Assembly: GCF_037975245.1 (NCBI RefSeq)
Contig: NC_092568.1
Location: 14,965,501-15,029,500 of the forward strand
Reading direction: 5' to 3'
Length of the DNA stretch: 64,000 bases
DNA from: Apostichopus japonicus
Taxonomy: Eukaryota; Echinodermata; Holothuroidea; Aspidochirotida; Stichopodidae
Below, in pieces: positions 1 through 8,964 of this stretch. Numbering within the stretch: position 1 is the first letter of the stretch; every line of letters begins with the position of its first letter. Both the position numbers and the translations under genes were made by a program. The notes under the pieces are model-generated. The model had not been told where the DNA came from, did not search any database, and saw only the letters and a list, made by a program, of their open reading frames with translations.

Positions 1-470
1 GTGAACGTCGTGCACCGAATCCTTCAGCCATATACGCTTGTCTCTGATCCCACTGTTTCGGACTCTGACCGTCACTTCTTTTAGGAAAATCCTAAACTTA
101 GCTCTGTTGCAAAGCCTAACGAAAGTTTCGCTTTGAACGATCTTTTCAAACTCCTCCTTATGGTGAAAAGTACAATTTGAAGTCCAAAAAACGACTGAAG
201 TTTTGAATAAGATGAAAACTCTTTTTAAAGGAAAAAGGTAAGAAATGGAATGCAGGTGCTCTTTGTTCACGAGTCTAAAGCTCCAGAGTGAAGCCGGTGA
301 TTATCGTTAAGCCGATCATTAGGTGGTGGTACACAGCGTAAAAAAAAACAAGGTTCAAGTTAGGAAAAGTTTTGTGGATTACCGGTACTCTTTGTTTGAC
401 GTAGATAAGGATAAATTATTTTGGTCACCGTTATCAAATAATTGTTTTAAGCGGTTTACAGTCACCAGAA
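1..470. other. Polinton left flank, no gene recognised
   Basis: No convincing reading frame is seen on either strand. It lies directly before the polymerase region and may hold degraded N-terminal or promoter sequence of the Polinton. Confidence 0.4.
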
Positions 471-881
471 GTGATTTTCAAAGGATCTGATTTAGCGATA
501 GGGAAACAAATTTTTCTCCACTTGCAGGACGGACACTATCAATTATTACTTCAACCAAACGCTTTTTACGGTAAAGGTTACTATTGTCATTATCACAACG
601 CATTGTACGATGATCGCTTCAGACACGTATGTGAAAGTACGTGCAACATTTGGTTTGTAGGAAATTGTAAGACCGAAGTGAATAATCAATGGATTCGTTG
701 TAACAAATGTAACCGTGAATTTAAAAATGAAAACTGTTTTAGCAATCATATCAACGAAAAAAGCAAAGGTGATTCTATGACTGTTTGTGAACGGTTTCGA
801 CAATGTAAACACTGCGATCGGTTAGTGAGGTTAAGGAAAACCAAGAAGGGGGGTTATAGCAAGCATAATTGTAATGAGTAG
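471..881 (+). pseudogene. Polinton Cys-rich reading frame, polymerase N-terminal region type
   Basis: The 136-residue frame is rich in Cys and His pairs, including a C-x2-C...H pattern near residues 76-93 and a C-x2-C near 111-114. The pattern N-A-F-Y-G-K-G-Y-Y-C near residues 31-40 recalls the Cys-rich N-terminal part of Polinton DNA polymerases, where zinc-binding clusters precede the exonuclease domain. It lies immediately before the polymerase frame on the same strand. It is treated as part of a broken fossil element. Confidence 0.6.
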
Positions 882-899
882 TATTGTAAGATTTGTCAT

Positions 900-3623
900 T
901 TGACTGTAACAGATGGTCATAAGTGTTCTATCCAAGTGTATAAGGATAAACAAAAGCCTTTGGAAACTGAAGTGGAAGAGGGTCAGGAGATGGGGGAAGT
1001 GTGTGCGCAACAGGATTCAAGTCATAAAGAAGGCATTGAACAAAACTCTGCCCCTCGCTCGTACGTATTTTATGATTTCGAGACCACCCAAGAAAGTGGA
1101 ACACATGTGCCAAACTTATGTGCTGCTCAGGTGGTTTGCGAGGAGTGCATCTCTGAAACATTTGAGACTCTGTGTAATTTTTGTGGGGATAAACAAATTA
1201 TATTTTCGGGGGCTAACACTCAAAACAAATTCGGGGAATGGTTTATTAAGAAAGAGAATACGACTTTTATAGCGCATAATTTCAAAGGGTTTGACGGGTA
1301 TTTTATTTTGGATTTTCTATACAAATTAGGGTTGACGCCCGACATCATTACCACGGGCGGGAAAATTATGCAAATTGAACTGTCGAGTCAAAAGATTCGG
1401 TTTATCGATTCCCTTAATTTTATGCCTATGCCGTTAGCTGCTCTCCCCAAAACGTTTGGGATCGATGAGTTGAGGAAAGGCTATTTTCCACATTTATTTA
1501 ATACCGAGGCAAATCAAAACTATGTGGGCCCTTTGCCCGATGCATCCTTTTACACACCAAATGCCATGTCGGTTAAAAAGAGAAAGGAGTTTATGAGTTG
1601 GTACGAAAGTGAACTTCAGAAGAATGTCCCGTTTGACTTTCAAAAGGAAATAGTGTCGTACTGTATCAGTGATGTTGATATTTTGAGACGTTGTTGTTTA
1701 TATTTTCGTGAATTCTTCATGGAAATTATAAAGAAAGACTTGCGAGGCGTTGACCCTTTCAAACATTGCATGACGATAGCCTCCGCTTGTAATTTAGTGT
1801 TTAGGCGTAATTTTCTGAAGCCTAATACAATTGCAGTCTTCCATCATCAAAAACAAAAGCAAAATTCTTATGTATCGCTTCAGTGGTTACGGTACGAAAG
1901 TGTTAGGAGGAATATATACATACAACATGCTCAGAATGAAGGGGAAAGGAAAATGGGAACGTACTGGGTAGATGGGTTTGCTACGGAGGGTAATGTTATT
2001 TTTGAATTTCAAGGGTGTTGGTGGCACGGATGTCCGGCGTGCTATGACGAGGACACAATACATCCGTATCATCAAATTACAATGGGGGAGCTCTACAATC
2101 GGACTGTAAAGAGAAAGCAATTCTTTCGTGATGTTTATCCGGGTCATGTTTACGTAGAAATGTGGGGGCACCAATGGAATCAATTAAAACTAGATCTGTC
2201 CCTCGATATGAAAATGTGCATTGCACAGGTACCAAGAAACCTCGAGCCATTGAATCCTCGAGAAGCATTTTTCGGGGGAAGAACCAATGGAGTCAAATTA
2301 CTTCATGAAGTTCAAGGGGGTGAACAAATTAAATATGTCGATTTTTGTTCTCTGTATCCGTATGTCAACAAGTGTTGCTCCTCTCCTGTGTATCACCTAA
2401 AAGTGGTGACTGATGATTTGTCACATGATATGTCTCAGTACTATGGATTAGTGCGGTGTAAGATACTGCCCCCCAGAAATTTATTTATTCCAGTCAAAAT
2501 ACATAACAAACTTATGTTTCCCCTTTGTTCGAGTTGTGTTTCAAGTAAATGTCAAACCCCTTGTACGCTTTCTGATTCAGAAAGAGCACTCACTGGTAAA
2601 TGGGTAACGCTTGAAGTTCAGAAGGCTGTTGAAAAAGGCTACAAAATTTTGAACGTCGAAGTTGTATGGCATTTCGAAAACAGGGCTCAGTATGATAAAG
2701 AAAAGAAAACGGGGGGTTTATTCACTGACTACATCAACACGTTCTTGAAAGTCAAACAGGAAGCTTCGGGGTGGCCTTCGTGGTGTATCACTGCAGACGA
2801 TCGAGACAAGTACATTGCAGACTATGCAGCAAACGAGGGCATTGAATTAGATTCAAGCAAGATTAACTATAATCCTGGGCTCAGAGCACTAGCTAAACTA
2901 ATGCTGAACAGCTTTTGGGGAAAATTCGGTCAGCGGTCAGATTTGGAAAAAACCGAAGTCGTGACCGACGTGTCACGACTTTACGAATTAATACAAGACT
3001 CTGACAAAACTGAAGTAAGAAACATACGTTTAATTAACGAGGAAATCTTAGAAGTTTGCTACAAAGAGAACCAGGAATTTGCTCCACCCAATGCCCGTGT
3101 GAATGTTGTTATTGCGGCTTTCACAACTTGTCACGCTAGACTGCGTTTGTACGATGTACTCGATCGTTTGCAGGAAAGAGTTTTATACTTCGACACAGAT
3201 AGTATAATCTATGTTACGAAGCCAGGGGAATGGGAACCACCCACCGGGGATTATCTCGGGGACTTGACTAATGAAATCGATCCAAAGGACGGACAGTTCA
3301 TTGCTTCCTTTTGTACGGGTGGGCCAAAAAATTACGCCTATACGTTAGATAGTGGCAAGTCCGTATGCAAAGTTCGCGGAATTACTTTAAATTATGAAAA
3401 CAATCAAAAAGTGAATTACAATACTTTGTATGAAATGGTAAAATCAGTGAATGAGAAAAAACAACCTCCCGTCGTAACGGTCACTGATACACATAAAATC
3501 ACCCGGGATGTCAAAAGAAGGAAGATCGTCAATAAGACGATGAAAAAAGATTACAGAGGCGTTTACGACAAAAGAATCATTTTAGATGAATTCAGAACCG
3601 TACCTTATGGATTTGATTTCTAA
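900..3623 (+). CDS. PolB: Polinton protein-primed DNA polymerase B (fossil element)
   Basis: The frame has all the motifs of a protein-primed family B polymerase. The 3'-5' exonuclease domain has Exo I (YDFETTQ, about residue 58), Exo II (AHNFKGFDGYF, about 124) and Exo III (YCISDVDIL, about 253). The polymerase domain has motif A (VDFCSLYPY, about 479), motif B (KLMLNSFWGKFG, about 665) and motif C (YFDTDSIIY, about 761). In Polintons this enzyme copies the element's own DNA from a protein primer. It runs towards the minus-strand packaging genes, so the two gene blocks converge. The first codon is uncertain. About 907 residues fits the Polinton enzyme, which is usually somewhat longer. It belongs to an element judged broken overall. 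Confidence 0.93.
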   Translation: MTVTDGHKCSIQVYKDKQKPLETEVEEGQEMGEVCAQQDSSHKEGIEQNSAPRSYVFYDFETTQESGTHVPNLCAAQVVCEECISETFETLCNFCGDKQIIFSGANTQNKFGEWFIKKENTTFIAHNFKGFDGYFILDFLYKLGLTPDIITTGGKIMQIELSSQKIRFIDSLNFMPMPLAALPKTFGIDELRKGYFPHLFNTEANQNYVGPLPDASFYTPNAMSVKKRKEFMSWYESELQKNVPFDFQKEIVSYCISDVDILRRCCLYFREFFMEIIKKDLRGVDPFKHCMTIASACNLVFRRNFLKPNTIAVFHHQKQKQNSYVSLQWLRYESVRRNIYIQHAQNEGERKMGTYWVDGFATEGNVIFEFQGCWWHGCPACYDEDTIHPYHQITMGELYNRTVKRKQFFRDVYPGHVYVEMWGHQWNQLKLDLSLDMKMCIAQVPRNLEPLNPREAFFGGRTNGVKLLHEVQGGEQIKYVDFCSLYPYVNKCCSSPVYHLKVVTDDLSHDMSQYYGLVRCKILPPRNLFIPVKIHNKLMFPLCSSCVSSKCQTPCTLSDSERALTGKWVTLEVQKAVEKGYKILNVEVVWHFENRAQYDKEKKTGGLFTDYINTFLKVKQEASGWPSWCITADDRDKYIADYAANEGIELDSSKINYNPGLRALAKLMLNSFWGKFGQRSDLEKTEVVTDVSRLYELIQDSDKTEVRNIRLINEEILEVCYKENQEFAPPNARVNVVIAAFTTCHARLRLYDVLDRLQERVLYFDTDSIIYVTKPGEWEPPTGDYLGDLTNEIDPKDGQFIASFCTGGPKNYAYTLDSGKSVCKVRGITLNYENNQKVNYNTLYEMVKSVNEKKQPPVVTVTDTHKITRDVKRRKIVNKTMKKDYRGVYDKRIILDEFRTVPYGFDF

Positions 3624-4007
3624 GACGTTATGTCATCAATGGGTCGCGGGGAGGGGGTTATATGGGACGGTGGGAAGATTGAGGGTATGAGTAGAAGTTG
3701 TAAGATGTAAATAAGAGAGAATATTAAATGTATATATGTATATTTTGAGAATTTATTATTCAACGAAATTGTTTATAAAATGAATTTCAACTGAAGAAGA
3801 AGAAAAAAATTGAAATAAAAGAAGAAAAAAAGAGAAGGGTAACGACCCCCCCCCCACACACACCCCTCATATTTTGTGGTTTGTTTCACTTTCTTTTGCA
3901 TTATGTCTCCTTTATTTATGTTCCTCTTTTGTTTTTTAAAAGCTAAGATGATATATGATGAAGGAAGTAATGACGAATTAGTAAAAAAATAAAATAATAA
4001 AAAATAA

Positions 4008-4040
<33 letters not shown>

Positions 4041-4051
4041 AATAAGAATCA
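3624..4051. other. Convergent gap with ATA-rich simple repeats
   Basis: This gap separates the 3' ends of the plus-strand polymerase and the minus-strand gene block. It holds purine-rich runs, a C tract near 3846-3856 and an ATA/ATAA run near 3990-4044. No gene is seen. It probably contains the two polyadenylation regions. Confidence 0.5.
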
Positions 4052-4798
4052 TTACAGGGCTTCCCATTTTAACCATTTATGCCGTTTAGACATAGGTCTA
4101 GTTGGAGATGTTCTTCTACGAGAATTTCTTTTCCCGGGAGGAGTGGGTAATATTCGGGCGGGTGGATCCTTCAATTGGTGCATATATTGCCGCCTTGTTA
4201 CATTTCCGACATAAGCTTCGGGAAAATTGATTGTCATTAAACCTCTCATAAACTGTTGCCACCCAATAGGATTAAAATCTTTACGAGATTGTAATAGATC
4301 GAGGATTAAGTCGGTGATGTTAGAACCGACTACTGGATTACCCTCATAGATTAATTCTCCTTTTAAATTCCAATCGATAGTAGGTTCATGATCTGATAAA
4401 CGCTGATGATGAATACGGTTTAACAAAAGTTTAGCCTTGTTTTTAATAGATTTTGGAAAATGTTTGATTAATTCATAATTTGGTTCCTCCTTGGAAGATT
4501 GATCCTTGTTAATAGGGTTAGTAGTTTGACTCTGAGACTGATCCATCGTCGTCTTCGTATCGCTCATAACACGTAGCGCGATAGGTTCCCCAACTGTTTT
4601 TTCTGCGTCCAAATATCGTTGTAGAATCTGATGGTACAAGTCCACTTTTTCGTACAGGGTTAGGTCCTTCCTATCTAGAGTGTTCTTTATGGCTTCATCC
4701 AATTGGTGGAGTCTTGATGGTGTTTTATCTTGATTGGTTGCGTTAACCACTCGAGCTACATCCTGAGGCATCAGAACCATCTTCTTGGTATATTGCAT
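4052..4798 (-). CDS. Polinton companion protein of unknown function
   Basis: A 248-residue frame. The N-terminal part is predicted helical (about residues 25-80, with LYEKVDLYHQILQRYL), then comes a polar Ser/Gln/Thr stretch (about 80-105), a second folded block with DWNLKGELIYEG and VVGSNITDLILDLL, and a very basic Arg/Pro/Ser tail (about 215-243). From memory of invertebrate Polintons, proteins with this LYEKVDLYHQILQRYL and GNPVVGSNI pattern recur beside the PX-like gene; the function is not known to me. The basic tail would suit binding DNA or other virion parts. It starts 6 bp after the end of the upstream 116-residue frame, so the two probably share a transcript. Confidence 0.65.
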   Translation of the reverse strand: MQYTKKMVLMPQDVARVVNATNQDKTPSRLHQLDEAIKNTLDRKDLTLYEKVDLYHQILQRYLDAEKTVGEPIALRVMSDTKTTMDQSQSQTTNPINKDQSSKEEPNYELIKHFPKSIKNKAKLLLNRIHHQRLSDHEPTIDWNLKGELIYEGNPVVGSNITDLILDLLQSRKDFNPIGWQQFMRGLMTINFPEAYVGNVTRRQYMHQLKDPPARILPTPPGKRNSRRRTSPTRPMSKRHKWLKWEAL

Positions 4799-4804
4799 GA
4801 TATT

Positions 4805-5155
4805 TTATCGTCGCGTCACAGCACCTAGTAACATGCCTCCCAAAGATTGAATGATAGGTTTTAATATCAAACTCAAAAAGCCTCCCCTCTGTATTAATAT
4901 ATCCTTGCGCTTTTTGTTGGATAGGCGTTTGTTGGAAAGTTCCCTGAGATGTTTCTTGTACCGGGACAATTTGGACTTCTGGACGCTAGATAATGGTACA
5001 TTTCCTTTTACAACATTGGCGGCGCATTCACATAAACTTTTGATTAACTGGGGGTCCGCGTGTTGTAGGAAAGCCTTTCGCTGTTTGGGGGAACATTTTG
5101 ATAAAAAATCAATTTCCCGGGCATGGTTTCTCAAGCGACGTGATGGTGGTGCCAT
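4805..5155 (-). CDS. Polinton PX-like small basic protein
   Basis: A 116-residue protein with three parts: a basic N-terminus, a helical Cys/Lys-rich centre (CSPKQRKAFLQHA, LCECAANVVKGNVPL, KLSRYKKHLREL) and a basic linker followed by a C-terminal Gly/Leu-rich hydrophobic segment beginning at RGGFLSLILKPII, about residue 90. This layout matches a widespread Polinton protein, often called PX-like, which resembles small adenoviral core or membrane-active peptides. A role in binding packaged DNA or crossing membranes is inference. It sits between the ATPase and the 248-residue protein on the same strand. Confidence 0.7.
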   Translation of the reverse strand: MAPPSRRLRNHAREIDFLSKCSPKQRKAFLQHADPQLIKSLCECAANVVKGNVPLSSVQKSKLSRYKKHLRELSNKRLSNKKRKDILIQRGGFLSLILKPIIQSLGGMLLGAVTRR

Positions 5156-5232
5156 GTCTGCGTTTCAGATAAAAAATGAAGGCCTTAGATCTGTGTGTCT
5201 ATGTTTTATCAGTTTGTGTTTATTTCCTTCGA

Positions 5233-5868
5233 TCATTTGGGAACGTATGCATACTGCGTCTCATGTGGAAAAATGTTTGTACGAAGACGAAAATCCTCGG
5301 GCGTGTAAGGCTTTAAATCGATGAAGAGGCATCCGTATGGATTCTTGGTAGCATCTGCAAACGCTTCTTGCATAAATTTGACTTGACCTGGATACATCTG
5401 TTTGGCCAAATTTGAGACTTGGGTTTTGTCTCTCGGGTTTTTAAATAACACGATATAATGTGCATTCAGTGTGATATTACGCGTTTCCTTTGCCCCGTAA
5501 AAGAAATTTTGTAAAATATAGATCACGGAAATATTTCTGTGATGTGATCCTTTGGAGAACAAATCAGTTATGCGTTGATCGTTCCCATGTGACGTCATAA
5601 TATCGTCTAAAACCATCAACGTTTTGTAAGTTGGGTCAAGATATGTCTGCAAATCCGTCGGGAGACCTTCAACAAAACGGATGTTAGAAAGGGCAGCAGA
5701 CAGCTCCATAAAAGCTGGCTGGTATTCCCCATAGCAATACACAATCCTCTCAGGCGTTCCTTCAATAACATCTTGCGTCAAAAGTTTCTTTACAAACTGC
5801 GTTTTACCACAACCAGTAGGCCCTGCAATGACGCACGTAAAGGGATGTTGTAATTTCGTCGAATGCAT
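5233..5868 (-). CDS. Polinton genome-packaging ATPase
   Basis: A 211-residue P-loop ATPase of the FtsK/HerA (A32-like) type used by Polintons and related viruses to pump DNA into capsids. Walker A is GPTGCGKT near residue 17 and Walker B is TLMVLDDIM near residue 85. The later SKGSHHRNISVIYILQNFF block matches the sensor-like strand of this family, and NAHYIVLFKNPRD follows it. The length is normal for the family. It heads the minus-strand block of packaging genes. Confidence 0.9.
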   Translation of the reverse strand: MHSTKLQHPFTCVIAGPTGCGKTQFVKKLLTQDVIEGTPERIVYCYGEYQPAFMELSAALSNIRFVEGLPTDLQTYLDPTYKTLMVLDDIMTSHGNDQRITDLFSKGSHHRNISVIYILQNFFYGAKETRNITLNAHYIVLFKNPRDKTQVSNLAKQMYPGQVKFMQEAFADATKNPYGCLFIDLKPYTPEDFRLRTNIFPHETQYAYVPK

Positions 5869-5934
5869 TTAGAGAAATGAACCCGTTTTCAAATGTCACC
5901 CTAAATATAAAGAGAGAACACATGTCTCGACTAC

Positions 5935-6070
5935 GAAAACGGTGCACAGTCGTCTCATGGACCCCTTCCTTTTTGACTTCTGAGTAAAGTTTGTTAACCC
6001 CTCCATAACTCGCAGGGTGTCGTGGGTCGTAATAAATCTTGTGCAAGTAGTCCTCGTGGTTTGCACCCAT
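5935..6070 (-). pseudogene. Stretch resembling the Polinton integrase N-terminal region
   Basis: The minus strand reads DYLHKIYYDPRHPASYGG followed by VNKLYSEVKKEG. This resembles the N-terminal helical region of Polinton integrases, the group that includes C. elegans F54H12.3, which commonly begins with a YYDP.HP.S.GG..KLY..VKKEG pattern. No catalytic DDE core was recognised nearby. It lies directly upstream of the ATPase. Treated as a fossil piece. Confidence 0.55.
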
Positions 6071-6471
6071 GGTGGGGGGAGGGACAAGGTTCTTTGTTAT
6101 GAGAGGAGCGGACAGTGAATGATAAACTCTCGTCGATATCATTATCCTAAATGGCTAAACAAGGTGTTGGTACTATATCATTTGTAAGGGGGGGGGGGAA
6201 ATAAGGGGAAAGGGGAACATGTGAGGTAGGGATGGTGTGGTGTAGCTTATTATTCCTGACAAAGAAAAATAAAAAGTACGGAGACTTGTAAGACAAAAAA
6301 CGAATAACGAACAAAATTGAAACTGTCGTATTATAAATTTTAATTGAAGTTAAAAACAAAAAAATGCTTTACATAATATTTATTTAGCTTTTTACTTACA
6401 ACACAATCATTTACATTAATTTTTAACTTACATCTTAATTATTTATTGTTTAAATTACACATTATTACACA
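6071..6471. other. Polinton intergenic AT-rich stretch
   Basis: This holds a G tract near 6188-6198 and AT-rich sequence. No gene is supported. It lies upstream of the ATPase/integrase-like block and downstream of the 187-residue frame. Confidence 0.4.
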
Positions 6472-7035
6472 TTATTCATTATGTCTTAACATTATTCTCC
6501 TTAACAAGTCAACATTTTTACGTAAAGCCCAATACACCCAATAATAAATTATCCACAATTCCTTTTGTGGCATATTTATCTTCAATTCACGACATTCCAC
6601 AAGATATTTGGTCCTAAAAGTGACTTCAATGTCGAACTTTTTCAAGGAATGATCCAAGAGCACAGCGAGGCGTTCATCATCCGTGGCCATGAGACACCAG
6701 TCGTGCTCAATCTGACTCGGATGGTCCACACTACAACCGTAGCACATATCATTACATTTTTGTTTTATGGTATGCCAAAGCGTTTGGCAAATCACATTCT
6801 TTGCCAAACTTTGCAATCTCTTTTCGTGTTCGTTTGTCGTTGTTTGGACCTCATCTACCACGATGTCTTGTTCAAACAACCTCTTTGGATGACATGTATG
6901 GTTTCGCCTCTTGATATGCTTAGATACTTTGGGGGCGGCTACATCCGGTTGTCTTGCATTCACGCTCGGGGTCTCCAGTTCTGCCTCCTCATCCGAATCC
7001 AATACCAAGGTCACTTCAGTTTCATCCTGAAACAT
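6472..7035 (-). CDS. Polinton-associated Cys-rich protein, unknown function
   Basis: A 187-residue frame. It begins with an acidic stretch (VLDSDEEAELET), then a basic patch (KHIKRRNHTCHPKRLFE), and then a conserved-looking Cys/His block with CNDMCYGCSVDHPSQIEHDW around residues 113-132, which may bind zinc. The C-terminal part is helical and aromatic-rich (LWIIYYWVYWALRKN), possibly amphipathic. It starts 21 bp after the end of the PC4-like gene on the same strand, so co-transcription is likely. I do not know the family's function. Similar C-x-G-C..DHPSQ proteins seem to recur in invertebrate elements, from memory only. Confidence 0.55.
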   Translation of the reverse strand: MFQDETEVTLVLDSDEEAELETPSVNARQPDVAAPKVSKHIKRRNHTCHPKRLFEQDIVVDEVQTTTNEHEKRLQSLAKNVICQTLWHTIKQKCNDMCYGCSVDHPSQIEHDWCLMATDDERLAVLLDHSLKKFDIEVTFRTKYLVECRELKINMPQKELWIIYYWVYWALRKNVDLLRRIMLRHNE

Positions 7036-7056
7036 AGTACGAACAACATGTGAATA

Positions 7057-7827
7057 CTAAATCCTGTTACAATCAGCAATCATCGCTGCGAGCTTTTCGT
7101 CAATGTCAGGCACAATACTCTCCAACCACATCCACTGCTCCTCCGTTATATTTATACCTTTCTTTGTCGGATAACATTTTCCAAACTCTCTGTATCGTAT
7201 GTGCTCACGTAGACTGATAAATGTCTTCCCCATCCAACGAGACAAGCCTATCATTTTGAAAGGTTTTTCAAGCGTGTTAGTTTCATTCTCAGGTTGTAAA
7301 TGATGTTTGTCATACATGGAACGTGAAGGCAAAGGGTTCTTTTCTACTTCCTTCAACGCATTACTAATATGCGTCATTAACAATTTTAGTTCACCCCACT
7401 GTTTGACGGATAAAGTAAGCCCTGATTTTCCCGGTAGTAACGCATCATACCCATCCTTGCTATAAAATTGTCTTATGTCAACGTAAGCCTTGCAACGAAA
7501 TGTATGTAACTGCACATGCGTATTGCCTTCGAGATGAAACAGAGCAGGTTTACTCACATGCATTGGTTTGCAACCCGCTGTGTCGTACTCCTCTGTCAAT
7601 GGCGGCGATACCGTTGGTGGAGGTGACTGCGGCGACTGCTTAGGGCTCGGCCACTGTAGACGGGTTTCCTCGTCTTGAGGTGTTGGTGGCGTTACACCTT
7701 TTCCCAATTTAGCCATTTTAATAACGTTCAAGTCCAAAGGCACTGCGTTTTGGCGGCGCAGTCTCTTCAAGCCTTGACGCACAGAGTCATCGGCACATTG
7801 TGTTGAAGTTTCGATTGGAGAAGCCAT
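7057..7827 (-). CDS. Polinton protein with two PC4/SUB1-like ssDNA-binding domains
   Basis: The start is placed at the ATG giving MASPIETST (256 residues), because the longer frame runs into a tandem repeat. A Pro-rich linker (residues 45-80) precedes two copies of a PC4-like fold. The first is at about 98-157, with YVDIRQFYSKDG, PGKSGLTLS and QWGELKLL. The second is at about 190-245, with ISLREHIRYR, PTKKGINITEEQW and LESIVPDIDEKL. PC4 domains bind single-stranded DNA and dimerise through a K-G-[IL]-[ST]-L...W pattern. Two in one chain could form the dimer-like unit within one protein. A replication or transcription role in the element is inference. Confidence 0.72.
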   Translation of the reverse strand: MASPIETSTQCADDSVRQGLKRLRRQNAVPLDLNVIKMAKLGKGVTPPTPQDEETRLQWPSPKQSPQSPPPTVSPPLTEEYDTAGCKPMHVSKPALFHLEGNTHVQLHTFRCKAYVDIRQFYSKDGYDALLPGKSGLTLSVKQWGELKLLMTHISNALKEVEKNPLPSRSMYDKHHLQPENETNTLEKPFKMIGLSRWMGKTFISLREHIRYREFGKCYPTKKGINITEEQWMWLESIVPDIDEKLAAMIADCNRI

Positions 7828-7849
7828 GATATATCCGTAAAAATTGACT

Positions 7850-8099
7850 AAGTCCAAACTTTGAGATAGTTGAAACAGCAAAAATGTTCTAAGTCCAAAC
7901 TTTTGAGAAGTTTAAAGCAGCAAAAATATTCTAAGTCCGAACTTTTAAGATGGTTGAACAGCAAAAATTTTCTAAGTCCAAACTTTGAGAGGTTTGAAGC
8001 AGCAAAAATATTCTAAGTCCAAACTTTTGAGAGGTTTGAAGCAGCAACAATATTCTAAGTCCGAACTTTTCAGATAGTTGACGCTGGAAAAATAACTCC
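7850..8099. repeat. Six-copy 41-42 bp tandem repeat upstream of the PC4-like gene
   Basis: Units begin with AAGTCCAAACTTT or a close variant at about 7850, 7891, 7933, 7974, 8015 and 8057, each ending with a GCAGCAAAAATATTCT-like part. Further AAGTCC echoes follow near 8119 and 8345. The array starts 23 bp upstream of the preferred ATG on the minus strand, so it is in the right place for a promoter or replication-origin element. Such a role is inference. Confidence 0.85.
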
Positions 8100-8448
8100 A
8101 AATAATAACTCCAATAATAAGTCCAAAGATTTGAGATTGGTTGAGGAACAACGTTGAGGAACGATGTGAACAGTGAGATGCTTCGATGCAAAGTGATCTT
8201 ATATTGGGTTCTACAACACACCAATATCTCTGTTTTTAATCTCAGAACAATGAAACTATTGTAAGCCTTTTCCATAAAAAACATAAGGTTAATCATGTGG
8301 GTACCCCTACACACCCTTAATCATTCCTTTCAGAATTATTCTAAGTCCGTTTGTCTCCTTATGGAACAAATAAACCCATATAGTGAAAATAACCTCATCC
8401 CATCTTAAAAGTTATTATCGGTTTTTGTTTAACAATCATCAATAGCAA

Positions 8449-8610
8449 TCATTTCTAAAGACATCTTTAATTCCGCTTCGTCATCATCCTTTTCATCATC
8501 TTACATAAGAGCACTTTTTTTTTCTTCTTTTTTTTTCTTTTTCATTTCTAAAGATTTCTTTAATTCCGCTTCGTCATCATCCTTTTCATCATCTTACATA
8601 AGAGCACTTT
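8449..8610. repeat. Direct duplication of a 66 bp acidic-coding segment
   Basis: Copies at about 8449-8516 and 8543-8610 are nearly identical and are separated by a T/C-rich tract. On the minus strand both copies read as an acidic peptide with DEKDDDEAELK followed by a SLEM-like part. The first copy continues to a stop. The peptide loosely resembles a ubiquitin-interacting motif, but this is weak. Confidence 0.75.
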
Positions 8611-8809
8611 ACTTAAGCTCCTCATTAACATACCTTTTCAACCATTGACACACCCCATTGATGATGCCAATCATGTCAGAACTTGTTGCCAACGTGTCAT
8701 GTTTCTATCTCAAAACTTTGGAAAAGAAGGGCGCACTTAGGCCTAAAACTTTGTCAATAGAGGGCGTTCTGTCATATGACATCATACCATTTATTTTTTG
8801 TAACAAAGA

Positions 8810-8962
8810 ATGATATTAATAATAATAAAAAAATAAAAAATCATATATCAAAATTCATATCAAAAAGTCATATCAAAATTCATATCAAAATTCATAAAAA
8901 AATATTAATAAAAAATATTAATAACAATATTAATAAAAATATTAATAAAAATATAATCCCTT
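8810..8962. repeat. AT-rich low-complexity tract
   Basis: Runs of AATATTAATAAAAAT and ATATCAAAATTC units. A short open frame here is a low-complexity artefact. Confidence 0.8.
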
Positions 8963-8964
8963 AA

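Larger units (their letters stand above)
1..8620. mobile_element. Polinton/Maverick element, broken, left end outside window
   Basis: This stretch carries the hallmark Polinton set: a protein-primed family B DNA polymerase on the plus strand, and on the minus strand a packaging ATPase, a PX-like basic protein, companion proteins and an integrase-like stretch. No major capsid or protease gene was recognised here. The left end lies at or beyond the window edge. The right limit is a guess, placed after a duplicated 66 bp segment; no terminal inverted repeat was identified. It is best read as a broken fossil, with at least a few breaks overall, although several reading frames are long, so it may not be very old. 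Confidence 0.85.

Noticed and set aside
4851-5324. A 157-codon plus-strand frame
   Set aside because: Shadow of the minus-strand PX-like and ATPase genes.
6565-7053. A 162-codon plus-strand frame
   Set aside because: Shadow of the minus-strand 187-residue gene.
7931-8314. A 127-codon minus-strand frame
   Set aside because: Runs through the 41-42 bp tandem array and repeats the same peptide; not a gene.
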